Of a stretch of 14,552 nt of DNA, positions 1 to 9,150 are shown piece by piece. Position 1 is the stretch's first letter; the number at the start of each line of letters is the position of its first letter. Source of the stretch: Cephalothrix spiralis (taxonomy: Eukaryota; Nemertea; Palaeonemertea; Archinemertea; Cephalotrichidae); NCBI GenBank assembly GCA_032353305.1, contig JAUCNG010400032.1:1973-16524 (forward strand), written 5' to 3'. A model generated the notes under the pieces. The model worked only from the letters and a program-made list of their open reading frames with translations. It made no database searches and had not been told where the DNA came from. Both the position numbers and the translations under genes were made by a program.

Positions 1-1233
1 ATTTATTATTTGAGGACTATGGTTTGTTTGGATTTGTGATATTACACTATAATCTTGGGAATATCTACCATATGTGGTAAGGTTTAGGCAACTAGTACCT
101 ACCTCAATGGGTGATAAAAATGCTCGATACAAGTTTGTATATCATTTATGAGCTGCCCTTGACTTTTTTAAGCATAATTTGAGGCACCTATTTCAGCCTA
201 TTGCGGAAAAAGTACCACCATTTAAAAACTTCCAAGTCCATAGAGTCATGCACCATTTTGCAGCTGAGACACTATATAGCACTGTGTAAATTAAAAAGAT
301 CGTCAAGGAAGTTTTTTAGATGACCATTTGATCATAGGCTACCCAGGGCTACCCCAAAGGTTTATAATAAAATCTTTTCATTGATTGGTAAATATATAAA
401 ACTTCCTCTCCGTTTGAATATCGGTTGCGACAGTCGAGTGGCCCGATTTTTTATTACTAATTGAGAATATCCCATACGGAAATGTGTCTTAAACCTAATT
501 CTGGTGCTGCACCCCTGGCCTCAGTCTGTTAATTGCAGTTGGGGACCACATAACGAGTGAGTATATAGATTGTGTTTAATTTAGTTAGGATATATTTGAA
601 TATCTGTGTTTTGATTTTATCCTGAGTAACTTTAAGAATTTGAAAAAGTGGTTGACTTCATAGGCCTCCATTGTTCTGCCTTTTCGTTATTTGAAAAAAT
701 ATTTGTTTGAATTATTAATTTCTTTTTCAGATGTCAATGATTTAGGGACCAAATGTTGCTTTAAAAGCAATCGGTTATATTTTCATTATCTTAAGTACAA
801 AGAAATCTTATTTTCTTTCTAAATTTGTGCATACGCACATAATATCTTATTAGTTGTCTAGCTAAATTGCCACGTGTATGTGTATTAACCCAAATCAAAT
901 ACATATTACTGTGACCAAATTGAATGTCAATGTATGACACGTGATCTTTGCGCATCGCAATGAACTCGGATTATAACTTTTTTGTTTTTAACGTATGCAT
1001 GCCTAAATCAATTAAAATAGCGACAAGAAATACGCGGCATCCCAAACGACTTATTTCGGATGTTGGTATTCATAAAATGCACCCTTTTCACGCCTTCAGA
1101 CGTCTTAAATAAATCTCATTATATTCTTTTTTAAATATCTTATGGTTTAATACCTTTTCCTGTTGTTTCCAAAATGCACGTGTAAGGTGGTTTAATTTTT
1201 TATTCCATTGTTAACATTGATACTACAAGTTCG
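1..1233. other. AT-rich non-coding stretch, no supported gene
   Basis: No open frame here resembles a known protein. Two isolated splice-like signals are visible. One is a strong acceptor (TTTCTTTTTCAG) ending at 730, followed by a frame with no recognisable protein and no good donor. The other is a donor-like CGA|GTGAGT at 555 preceded by CAG acceptors at about 520 and 534. Neither pair gives a recognisable peptide. If the exon at 1557 belongs to a gene reading on the + strand, this stretch is most simply intron or 5' flank. Confidence 0.5.
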
Positions 1234-1300
1234 TTGAAAATATCCCCGTCAAAAATGTGGAGCTGGAGGGGTTTTACGCTGCGATATCGCGAATCCAGGT
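1234..1300 (+). other. Possible upstream exon ending in a good donor (weak)
   Basis: A good donor, ATCCAG|GTGAGA, lies at 1300/1301. A weak acceptor (TACTACAAG) ends at about 1231, after a T-rich tract. The interval is open in more than one frame. One frame reads FVENIPVKNVELEG and continues to ISRIQ, ending in phase 0. That does not join the phase-1 entry of the exon at 1557 without another exon between them. Another frame contains WSWR, loosely like the PWKWR block upstream of the first RPEL motif in Phactr proteins, but its phase is also wrong. I do not recognise the peptide. It may be a chance donor. Confidence 0.15.
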
Positions 1301-1556
1301 GAGAGGGCTTCTTGAACCCAGTGGCTTTGATCTGGATCTCAAATAAGCTGCCCTATTGTTTAAAGTGTAATTATCCTCGCGAGAGGCATGCGCGTGGTAA
1401 GAAGAGAAGTGGGTACTTAAAGGTTTTACCTCAAAGCTATGGTCAAACACCAAATTAGGTTTGGCAAAAATTGTCACCCCGGGTTATGGGCAATTGAATT
1501 TTTTCTCATCGAAATATTTGAAACAATTTAACGGTTTTATTTTTATTCTTTTCCAG

Positions 1557-1622
1557 CTCTTAAGAGGAAGTTAATGCTAAGAAGATCGGTTAATGAATTA
1601 GTGGACCAAGGCATCTACCCCC
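1557..1622 (+). CDS. Internal exon encoding an RPEL motif (MRTF/myocardin or Phactr family)
   Basis: Seen: a branch-like TTTAAC, a long pyrimidine tract and TTTTCCAG end at 1556; a GTAAGT donor begins at 1623. The 66 bases between are open in one frame, with two bases of a split codon at the start and one at the end (phase 1 to phase 1). They encode LKRKLMLRRSVNELVDQGIY followed by P. Known: RPEL motifs (Pfam RPEL) bind G-actin, with core R-[PR]-x3-EL inside a helical L-x-RKL context. In MRTFs the first RPEL has RR rather than RP and ends in QGI-x-P, which this copy shares, so MRTF/myocardin-type is favoured. Phactr first motifs (ERKxxxRxSxxEL) also fit. Inferred role: actin-regulated control of SRF transcription (MRTF) or of protein phosphatase 1 (Phactr). 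No second RPEL, SAP domain or further exon was found, so the gene continues beyond large introns, or this is a lone decayed exon. The frame and both splice sites are intact, which argues against decay. Confidence 0.75.
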
Positions 1623-3167
1623 GTAAGTTTTTACTTTGATTTTGAAGGTGGACGCTTTTGAAAGAACAAAATGGCCACTATTGTTCGGCTGGAAAGTTAA
1701 GCCCCCAGCTATTAAGGTCCAGAATAGTTTGGCCAAATTCGTGTTTTTGTATTCGATCACAACATGGGGTATAAGATTTCCACTTAACGTGCAATGGCCA
1801 TGTTGCCGGCCAGCGGTGGTCAACTTTAAGCTGGTCATTAGGACTGATTTAGTGTAATGGATAGCTCTATTTTGTCCGCCCCTTTTAGTCCAAACTGGCT
1901 ATTTTTTAATCTGGAGTGGTCTTCATTTTTATTCATTAAGCACCGTTGATTTGACAGGTCAAAAATGCAAAACCACATAGCCCAAAGGTATTTGAGCCAA
2001 ACTCCCTTCTGTGACTGAAAAAAGCCGGTGCTTGACTTCGCTGATGTTTATTTATTTTTCGGACTAACGCTTTGGTCATCCTGTGACCTGGAGTGTCCTT
2101 AACGCGTGCTGGTCATTTAATCCCCCTCGCAATCCGACTAAATCCTCATTTTGAGTGTTATCAGAGACCATGTTAGTCTTTGACTTCTCTTGCGCCCCTG
2201 TTTGCTTAGCTTTTGTTCGGCTCTAGTTTATCAGGAGATGCCCCTGTTGTCCTGTCAGGGATATGGAACTTATTAAGTTTCAATTTCTTTAAGGGGTCTA
2301 GGATGCAGTCCCAAGAGTAAAATTGAATAGAAGATGGTCAGTAGTTTGTTAAGTTGTGCAAACTTTGTAAAATAATTAATCACCGTAAATTAGCCTTACA
2401 TCTGCCCTTATATCTTTTTACTGGACAGTCTTAAAGGTCAGGCCCCTAATTAATTAAAGCAGATTGTATAAAATAATATCATTTATCATTTTCTCAAGAG
2501 CTTCGGTAAACTAGCCTGAAATTTATGGCATCAAAGTTAGCTTATGTCACTTTTTTGCTTGGCATAACTGTCCTTTGTGGGATTTTTAAAGTGTTGTTAA
2601 ATTTGATCTTGTCATCTTAAGTTGCACACTATTGAATACATAAACAAAAGGAAATGACAAATGATTTTATTGCATGTTACAAAGTGACGGAGTAAAGATT
2701 CAGAACACCAAATTTAAAGTGTTATGTTGCATCATTAAATTTTGAAGTCAACAGGGACGTCTGCCATTTGGATGTAGTTCCAGTACTTCCAGAGAATGGT
2801 GTTGCTTTTTGGTTTGTGTTAAAAACGCCTATTGACTTCTGATCTGATTTTTGAGTAAATTTTACTTCCGGTATAACATAGCCGTCCACTAAGTTGCATT
2901 TCGGTCGTATTCGAAGTTCTCGACTCAAAGAACAGCCATAATCTGATTCGTCGGGCCTTGGAGTCGTACACAATCAGAGCCTCCGATTCTTGCGCCAGCC
3001 GTATAAAGTCTTATAGTCAGGGGTTCAAACGATAATGACCGCTATTTCTCCCTGATATCTCCTTATTTTTCCAGTCACTTCTTCCCAACCAAATTTGGCG
3101 CACTTTATGGCCTAACGGCCACGACATAATCTCCTTAACACGAAAAAATCTGATATAAATAAACTCT
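1623..3167. other. Probable intron downstream of the RPEL exon, no supported gene
   Basis: This begins with the GTAAGT donor. Several open frames of 60-83 codons lie on both strands between 1590 and 2973, overlap each other and match nothing I recognise. A strong acceptor (CTTATTTTTCCAG) ends at 3075 and is followed by 27 open codons in one frame, but no GT occurs until the foldback element. It could only serve a terminal exon and is most likely cryptic. The 1560-2300 part looks less AT-rich than its surroundings, without a recognisable repeat. Confidence 0.45.
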
Positions 3168-3370
3168 AAACGTGCTCAAAACGACCACATTCACTTGCCT
3201 TCGTTGGCTGAAAATTTGTCTTCGGAGTTGTCAATCGCTGGTTTTACATGTGTTCCTAAAGTAACACATCGAGCTTGTGCCATTCACGTAATCAATAATT
3301 CAAGCAATTGATTCCCGAAGGCAGATTTTCAGTCGACGACGCGAGTGAACAGCCCGTTTTGAGCACATTT
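3168..3370. mobile_element. Foldback / MITE-like element with long imperfect inverted repeats
   Basis: The left end AAACGTGCTCAAAACG (3168-3183) matches the reverse complement of the right end (3355-3370) at 15 of 16 bases. A second block, CTGAAAATTTGTCTTCGG at 3208-3225, matches the complement of 3315-3332 at 16 of 18 bases. The two blocks are symmetric about the same centre (about 3269-3270), so the arms extend at least 55 bases with scattered mismatches. An inner hairpin ATGTGTT / AACACAT (3248-3269) sits near the middle. No coding capacity. The flanks TAAACTCT and AAAAGTCT match at 6 of 8 bases and may be a decayed 8-bp target duplication, but in AT-rich DNA this is weak. Superfamily not assigned. 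Confidence 0.75.
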
Positions 3371-4983
3371 AAAAGTCTAAAAAATGTGTGCCAGCGGTAA
3401 AAATTATCCTTCTAAGAACCAAGGCTGCAATATCTCACGTCTTGACAATCTTCGCAAAGACCAATTATGAAAGGCTTCTTTCTGCACTCTTCCTGATTCA
3501 TTTGTCAGTTTTATAAGGCACGCCAATTTCAAACATTGCTAATAGGTTCAGCATTTAAAAGCTACAGATTAACAATTCTCTATAAGCCTTATCTAGAAGA
3601 TTCAGCATTTCTTTCTGAAGTCTTTTTGTTGTGATAACACCTATTATTTTTTATCCTTTTTACTAAATTTGTCATACAAGCTGTGAAGCTACTTGAGCAT
3701 AGAATTAACAGTCTCGACGGGCGAGGAAACCCACATGGCCAATTTGGCATTTGGTCTTGCTTGTTGGTCACGATTGTTAAAGATTGACTTGACGTTTTTC
3801 AAGTTCCTTGACCCATGGGTTTATTGGAATTGAAGATCATCTGTCGTCCATTGACTGTTCGTTACGCTAAACAATTATTTAAACTAATATTTTGGAAATC
3901 TTCTCTCCTGTGACATCCAACATGTAATTATTGGCACACTTCTGTATGGCAGTGGATGGAAATTGTCAGTTGAGTTGATTATTTTTTGTACTCGAACCTC
4001 AAATCTAAAATATTCGTCGCAACTCAGTGCTTTTCCATTCATCACACTTTCAGATGTTTTGGGGTTTTCGTTAAATATTAAAATTAATCCGCAACTTTGA
4101 TTTTTTCTATTAACTTTTTTATGTCCTGTTATTTTTTTTATCAATTTGTCAACATTAGTTTTTTCGATTAGTAATCTTGAATATTTTTTTTGGCAAATTG
4201 TAAAACGCGTTGTATTCCGTGTTTTATATTTGGCGCTTAATTTTAGATACGGCCCAATCTATTTATAGATCTTTATATGTTGAATTTCTGCGGTTATCAT
4301 TCTCAACTAACGAAATTATTAATAATCTAATTATGGGGGTCAGTTTCAAATGAGGGTGTCTGTTGAGGACGTAATTATGATGTGGCTTTAAAAAATATGG
4401 TCCAGTCAGATTTTCAATTGTCCAGTGGTAAAAATCACTGACCACCCTACGGGATGCCACAAGCATTTTGTCATTATCATCCTTTAAAACCCTTTTATTT
4501 CTAATTGAACATCGGGATGATCATCTAGGGGTGGAGTTCAATGGAACAATGGCGTTTTACAGGAGCAAATCGTATCAGATCTTGGTCATAATGGCCGCGA
4601 GCTGTAAAAACTTTTTCAACAATAAGCTGTCAATTTTGCGGTGTGGGCGCGCGTGGAGCGTGCTTTGGTTTTAAAAACCTAAACATAATACATCATGTAC
4701 ACCTCCATGACACCCACATATTGTGGATGTGGGTTGCATATATATCCCCAATTTTATCAGCCTCATGGATACTGGGGCTCTTTGGTTTACTGTCAATATC
4801 AAGGTTTGTAATAATTTTTACCTATTGCTCTATTGTTGTGGTATTCAAATTACCTATTGAATACCTTCAGGGATGCTGAAGCCTATTGTATACAGCTCGC
4901 GCGACTACCTTATTTGGTAAAAACCCCACGTGTAGGCGATACGGATGTGTTACCCATTTTTGGATGAACTTAGGTCACAGATG
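3371..4983. other. Non-coding stretch, nothing supported
   Basis: Short open frames (60-86 codons) occur on both strands at 3589-3771, 3884-4144, 4263-4466, 4468-4674 and 4643-4879. None has a recognisable motif. The last is hydrophobic enough to suggest membrane segments, but it starts at GTG and has no flanking splice or promoter evidence. I see no repeats of note. Confidence 0.4.
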
Positions 4984-5042
4984 TCCAAAATATGATGATC
5001 CATATTTGGAGTGTAAAAATTTCCGTGGGCGAAATTTTTTAC
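4984..5042. repeat. Two adjacent hairpins
   Basis: The first hairpin pairs TCCAAAATATG with CATATTTGGA (4984-5010) with one bulged A. The second pairs GTAAAAATTTC with GAAATTTTTTAC (5012-5042), again with one extra base. They are nearly contiguous. They could be a decayed foldback element, or chance palindromes in AT-rich sequence. Confidence 0.4.
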
Positions 5043-5733
5043 ATGTATAAATTTGCAACAAATTTCATTTCCCCCATTAATACCAAGATTCTCATTTGGT
5101 AAGATTTGTTTTTTCACCTTTCCTCCCTGCTTAAATCTTTTATTTTTACTTTACTCTGTTTGGCATTTTTTAGGAACTTAATTGTTTTATTAATTTAAGT
5201 GGACTTGATTGCAAACGCAAACAATAATATTTAAAAAAAGATATTGAAGTAATTCTTTTCTTCTTAATTAATATGTATCAACTATATACTGTAACAACTT
5301 ATTTAGTACAGTTTAAAAAAAAGTTTATTTGCCAAGAAAATGAGAAATAGAAAATTTTGAGCTCTGTTATTATTTGGGGGAAAAATGGGGGAATGAGCTC
5401 CATAGGAAATTAGGGAATGAGATATAAGTCTCCTGACTAAGATACTTAGCTCCTTTAATAATATAACATAATTCTATTTTGAATAAATAATTTTTTAAAT
5501 CATATTTAGCATTCATATTTTCTTAGAATATATGACGTAGGAATAGAGAGAGAAAAAAGTACAATTATATTCTAAATCATTTTCATCACTTTTCATTTTT
5601 TACCTACAAAATGGATTTTTGTCAACGATACTGATAAATGCGAGATTAGAATTCTTTTTAACTTATTATGGCTTTGAGATATATCTTGAAAACTTTTTTT
5701 TTTTAAATAAATATTTTTTATTTTTGTATATCA
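5043..5733. other. Very AT-rich stretch, no supported gene
   Basis: This holds A and T homopolymer runs, including a T tract at about 5694-5704, and two GAGCTC sites around a G-run patch (about 5360-5400). No credible coding frame. The open frame at 5619-5819 is low complexity and overlaps the hammerhead-like motif. Confidence 0.4.
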
Positions 5734-5809
5734 CTGATGATGGCCCAATAAGGCCGAAAATTTTGATCAGATTGTTGAATACACTGTGTCAGCGGTTTTC
5801 CGCTTTTTT
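5734..5809 (+). ncRNA. Hammerhead-core-like motif followed by a hairpin and T-run
   Basis: CTGATGA (5734-5740) is followed by a T, a GGCC / GGCC stem closed by CAATAA (5742-5755), and then GAAA (5756-5759). CTGANGA, stem II, GAAA is the conserved order of the hammerhead ribozyme core, and hammerheads are known in Penelope-like retroelements and metazoan retrozymes. About 32 bases on, AGCGG-TTTT-CCGCT (5791-5804) forms a hairpin followed by five Ts. Against a working ribozyme: the pair next to CTGATGA, normally G-C, is replaced by an unpaired T, and I cannot find a clean stem III with a cleavage triplet. It is more likely a decayed retroelement end, or a look-alike. Confidence 0.3.
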
Positions 5810-5906
5810 ACAAATGTGACATTGTTGTTTTCTATACTTGTAGAAAAGTATCCGTAGAAGTAAATTGCATATTTTGCGCCGAGTTTAATATATTTATTAA
5901 TATAAG

Positions 5907-5938
5907 ACCTGCGCCGAAGGCGCCCGCATTGCAGGATC
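5907..5938. repeat. GC-rich hairpin
   Basis: GCGCC-GAA-GGCGC (5911-5923) forms a tight stem, and an outer CCTGC / GCAGG pair (about 5908-5935) could enclose it. It stands out in an AT-rich setting. No function assigned. Confidence 0.35.
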
Positions 5939-7616
5939 ACCATTCCTTAAATTTCTTTTGTTGCTGACCATTTCCGGAATAAAAGTTAATCTTTTAACGA
6001 AAGTTAACTTTGATTCAACTCAGGAAATAAAAATGGAAATCAAAATAAAATTCCTTCCGAATTTGATGTGGCAGCCATATTTGAAATTTGTTTGATTATT
6101 GTCAGAAGTTTTGTTTGGTGTTTGTTTTGAAGTTCTTTCCACGAGGTAATTATCAAATCAACTGACTCAAGGAGGAATATATATGATATCTCTAATTGGC
6201 TTATACCCATATGCTGTTCGTATTTGAAGTTCGGTGAAAACATCCTTTTAGTATCTTATCATGCTATATAACGTCTTGTTTTTCAATGTTTGGCATCAAT
6301 TTGTGGTATTTATTTATTTCAAAAAGTAGATTTCTTCTACATGTAATAGCAATATGTAAATAACATTACTATCTTTGTATTAGTCATGTATTTACTAATG
6401 TTCCCATGCTTAAACATAGTAAGATGCCATTTGGGATTTAGTGAAATATTGTTATGATAATTCCAACTTTGGCTTATCCTTGTGTTTATTCGGCAGGAAA
6501 TTTCAGATATTTGAACATAAGAAGAATGCAGAGATTTGAACATAACTTTCCATCTGTATATATTAATTTTAGTATTATTGCTATTATAGCTTTATTAACG
6601 TTTAATGAACTAAAAGGGAATTAGGATTATCGCTGTGAAATAAAGGGTTTCCTAATGCCTTTGTTGGCTAATCACATCCGGGTTTCATATTTATCATATA
6701 TATGTTTGCAAACGTTCTTATCTTTAGTCTTCCAATTTCGCTACCGGTAAAAACGTGGAAAAGCGCTAATATTGCGCAAAATTCATCAGCTATCTATTTT
6801 ATTTTGTATTTCATACCGCTATCTTCTATACTAAGTACCATTTTGTGAACAGTTTAATGCTGGGTGCTGAATTCATGTTTTTATATCGTCCTTATTTGCA
6901 GTAATATTTTTGTTAGAATTTTTGTATTTGAATACTTATAAGAATTCATATAGTGTCACCCTTTCCGTTCGGATTTATTGAATTATAGTTGAATATGTAT
7001 TTTTTTCTGAGTTCTTTGGACGTATTTATCTTATCTTTTGCAAATGTAACTTCGGTGTTATCCCATAATTCCTGACTTTTTCGGGTAATCAGAATTTTAA
7101 AGGCCAGATTATGGATTGCGCTGCTACAGTTGCAGGCTGTGTGGCCTTTTCCACGGTTTTTTAACACAACAAATTTGATTCCTTTAACTCCTACGAGTGA
7201 GGTTGAATACCCTCCTTCGGGGGACAGTTTGTGTTTAAAAATTTGATCTGTTAGTAAATTCTACAAGGTTAACTCAACTGGAATGCAGATCCGCCAAGTT
7301 AGTGAGTTCGGAAAAACAAAAGCCTTATTTTTCTTATAAGTACGAAATAAATGTCTAGACGTTTTTTTAAATGGGGCAAATTTTACTCATTTTATGTATA
7401 TTGTGTCAAATATTTATTTCTTTTGTAGTTTTTCATCGGGTTTATTTATGTGGGTCCACATATTTAGCACAGTTGTAGGCAGTGCAACTGAGTGCAATGA
7501 GAAATTTAGGCCGCGTCTTCCGGTCGAAAATTGAGGTAGTGATGATGCTTCATTTTTCGCAGCGCTAGGCTTAAATGCATGGTATCTAACAAATCTAGAA
7601 AACAATGTCAAGGACA
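5939..7616. other. Non-coding stretch, nothing supported
   Basis: Only short open frames are present (6040-6243, 6337-6543 and 6946-7167 on the minus strand; 7414-7668 runs on into the GC-rich patch). None has a recognisable domain. A small direct duplication of ATTTGAACATAA occurs at 6509-6520 and 6534-6545 (period 25). An acceptor-like TTCATTTTTCGCAG ends at about 7562, followed by a GTATCT at about 7582, but the 19 bases between are not a convincing exon. Confidence 0.4.
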
Positions 7617-7720
7617 GATAATCATTTGGGTGCCGGTATTTGGGCCCCAACACCTTCGGCTCAACCACCGACCCAACTTATTTTCATTTCGGCCCCAATA
7701 CCACTTCGGCCCCGATTATC
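7617..7720. repeat. GC-rich foldback patch with repeated TTCGGCCCC
   Basis: TTCGGCCCC occurs at 7688-7696 and 7705-7713, with a related CTTCGGC at 7654-7660. The ends GATAATC (7617-7623) and GATTATC (7714-7720) are complementary, and the GGTATTTGGGCCCC side pairs partly with GGCCCCAATACC. The palindrome TTGGGGCCCAA is nearly present at the left arm. The patch is much richer in GC than its surroundings. It may be a decayed inverted-repeat element or a short tandem array. Confidence 0.4.
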
Positions 7721-8414
7721 ATGTCATTGAGATTTGTGGTTGGAATCGTTCTTGGAATATTTTTACAACTTTGTGAGGCCTCGACCATCGGGTTAAGGGA
7801 AGGAAAGTGAAACAAAGCCTTGTGCCTTCCGGAGTCTGGAGATCGATAATGAAAAATGTGATGATGATAGTTGGTTTTCGTTTGTTAATGGTTTATTATT
7901 TTTCTGGTTCTCCACCATGTTTTGTGATTACTAATAGTTATTGGGTATTTATATGAACACTAGTGATTGAGTCAATATATGAACATAGGAATTATGCCAA
8001 AGTGTGTTAATATCTACACTCTAAATCCAAATATGTAATTTTCACCCATTCCCATGGGTGATTCTTTAGCCATCGTAGACAGACCTGCTACAGTCTACTG
8101 TTACCATACCAACGCAGATACAGACTTGGGATTTGGTTAACCATACTTAGGTTTTTTTTGTGATAAGATAATTCTAAGTACCCTTCCCAAAATTTTCTCA
8201 TTATTTTTTGAACGCACCACGTACCTTCCCCGTGTTCAAGTTCCTCAGCTCAAGTTGCTTCCTTGGTGGCTCGATCAGGTTAAATATATGAATAGTTACA
8301 TGTCTTTCCGTAAGGGGAGGTCCCGTCCCGTTCAGGTCCGGTATAGAAAATATGACATGGTGTTGGTAGTACTGGACTGAAGATGCTAACGAAAACGCCC
8401 GTTGACCGGGTCTC
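7721..8414. other. Non-coding stretch with one perfect hairpin
   Basis: TCACCCAT-TCCC-ATGGGTGA (8042-8061) is a perfect 8-bp stem. AGTACTGGA (8368-8376) is the exact complement of TCCAGTACT (8413-8421), which overlaps the left end of the transposon at 8415. No gene is supported. Confidence 0.4.
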
Positions 8415-8977
8415 CAGTACTCCGGCCTCCCACTGGTCCTACTTTTCCTACTTTTTGAAACTTTTCCTACTTTTCCTTGGAATTCCTACTTTTTTCAAAA
8501 AGTGGATTCCTACTTTTTATAATAATTCCTACTTTTGAATTTGAAGTTGTCATCGTGTTCGTATCCGTATACTAATTATTTTGTTGAATGATCTAGAAAT
8601 TCTACTCTAATTGTTATATTGATAAGTCATATGAGTCTATTATTGTCATAAATGACATTGAAGGCTAATAATATTTAGATATACATGTATGTTGATTTAT
8701 GTAATTTTTTTCTTCAAGTCGGCTACTTAGTAAAAATCTTTTGTTAATTGATCTTTACTATCTAAATGTATATATTTATTGCCAGAGTCTACGAAAAAAC
8801 TTATATCATGTTAGTAAAATGGCTATTAATATACTATAAACATTGATTGAAAGAGCATTAATTTATTTTCTGAGAGTGTCAAAAAAAGGGGTATAGAATG
8901 ACTTCTAAGAGGTCGAAATCTCAAAAACTTTTCTTTCCTACCTTTTCGGAGGACCAGAGTGGGAGGCCTGAGTACTG
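8415..8977. mobile_element. Non-autonomous DNA transposon (MITE, 563 bp) with terminal inverted repeats
   Basis: The left end begins CAGTACTCCGGCCTCCCACT (8415-8434) and runs on through GGTCCT to 8440. The reverse complement of 8950-8977 reads CAGTACTCAGGCCTCCCACT, then CT, then GGTCCT. The two ends therefore differ by one substitution and one two-base indel across 26-28 bases. The interior is AT-rich with no transposase. It carries CCTACTTTT motifs at the left end and a near copy (CCTACCTTTT, 8937-8946) at the right end. No target duplication is evident: the 8 bases outside the ends (CGGGTCTC and ATACCGAA) do not match, so insertion age, end definition or superfamily remain open. A hAT-like or other TIR superfamily is possible; the CAGTA terminus is not diagnostic. 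Confidence 0.85.
8438..8536 (+). repeat. Subterminal CCTACTTTT array, mostly 19-nt period
   Basis: CCTACTTTT begins at 8438, 8447, 8466, 8485, 8509 and 8528. The successive spacings are 9, 19, 19, 24 and 19 bases. Clustered subterminal repeats of this kind are known transposase-binding arrays in several DNA transposon families. That role is inferred here from position only. Confidence 0.7.
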
Positions 8978-9035
8978 ATACCGAATATCTTCATTCATGC
9001 CCCTGTTTGTTGCGAGATAAACTAACTTACCACGG

Positions 9036-9150
9036 CATTACTTATCTGCGTGCTGCCAATATACGGTGGAGCTGTGGATCGAACCAAAGCAAAATACTTT
9101 AACACTGAACATCTGAACTGGTACTTCATCCAGTATTTAAAATTTTAAAA
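9036..9150 (-). repeat. Possible tRNA-derived SINE piece (B box only)
   Basis: On the minus strand GGTTCGATCC (complement of 9077-9086) is a perfect Pol III B-box. An A-box-like TGGATGAAGTACC lies roughly 50 bases upstream on that strand (about 9120-9132) but is a poor match. Only two or three of five T-stem pairs form. A splice-donor-like GTGGTAAGTTAG also appears on the minus strand at about 9025-9036, with no recognisable exon before it. Confidence 0.25.

Noticed and set aside
1590-1857. Open frames on both strands just downstream of the RPEL exon (82 and 73 codons).
   Set aside because: They overlap antiparallel, one runs back into the exon, neither matches a known protein, and the position is intronic by the splice evidence.
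2722-2973. Minus-strand frame of 83 codons with a normal-looking amino-acid mix.
   Set aside because: No domain recognised and no splice sites that would place it in a gene.
3104-3124. TGGCCTAACGGCC looks like a tRNA A box (tRNA-Glu style).
   Set aside because: No B box within tRNA distance on the same strand.
3076-3167. Strong acceptor at 3075 followed by open codons, considered as the next exon after the RPEL exon.
   Set aside because: No GT donor before the foldback element, and the frame required by the phase gives only about 14 codons before a stop, unlike MRTF or Phactr sequence.
4643-4879. Hydrophobic 78-codon + strand frame resembling a multi-pass membrane peptide.
   Set aside because: Begins at GTG, has no conserved motif and no gene context; T-rich DNA readily gives hydrophobic frames.
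8898-8979. Short ATG frame (MTSKRSKSQKLFFPTF) running through the right terminal repeat of the transposon.
   Set aside because: Only 26 codons, ends inside the terminal repeat, and no transposase similarity can be shown.
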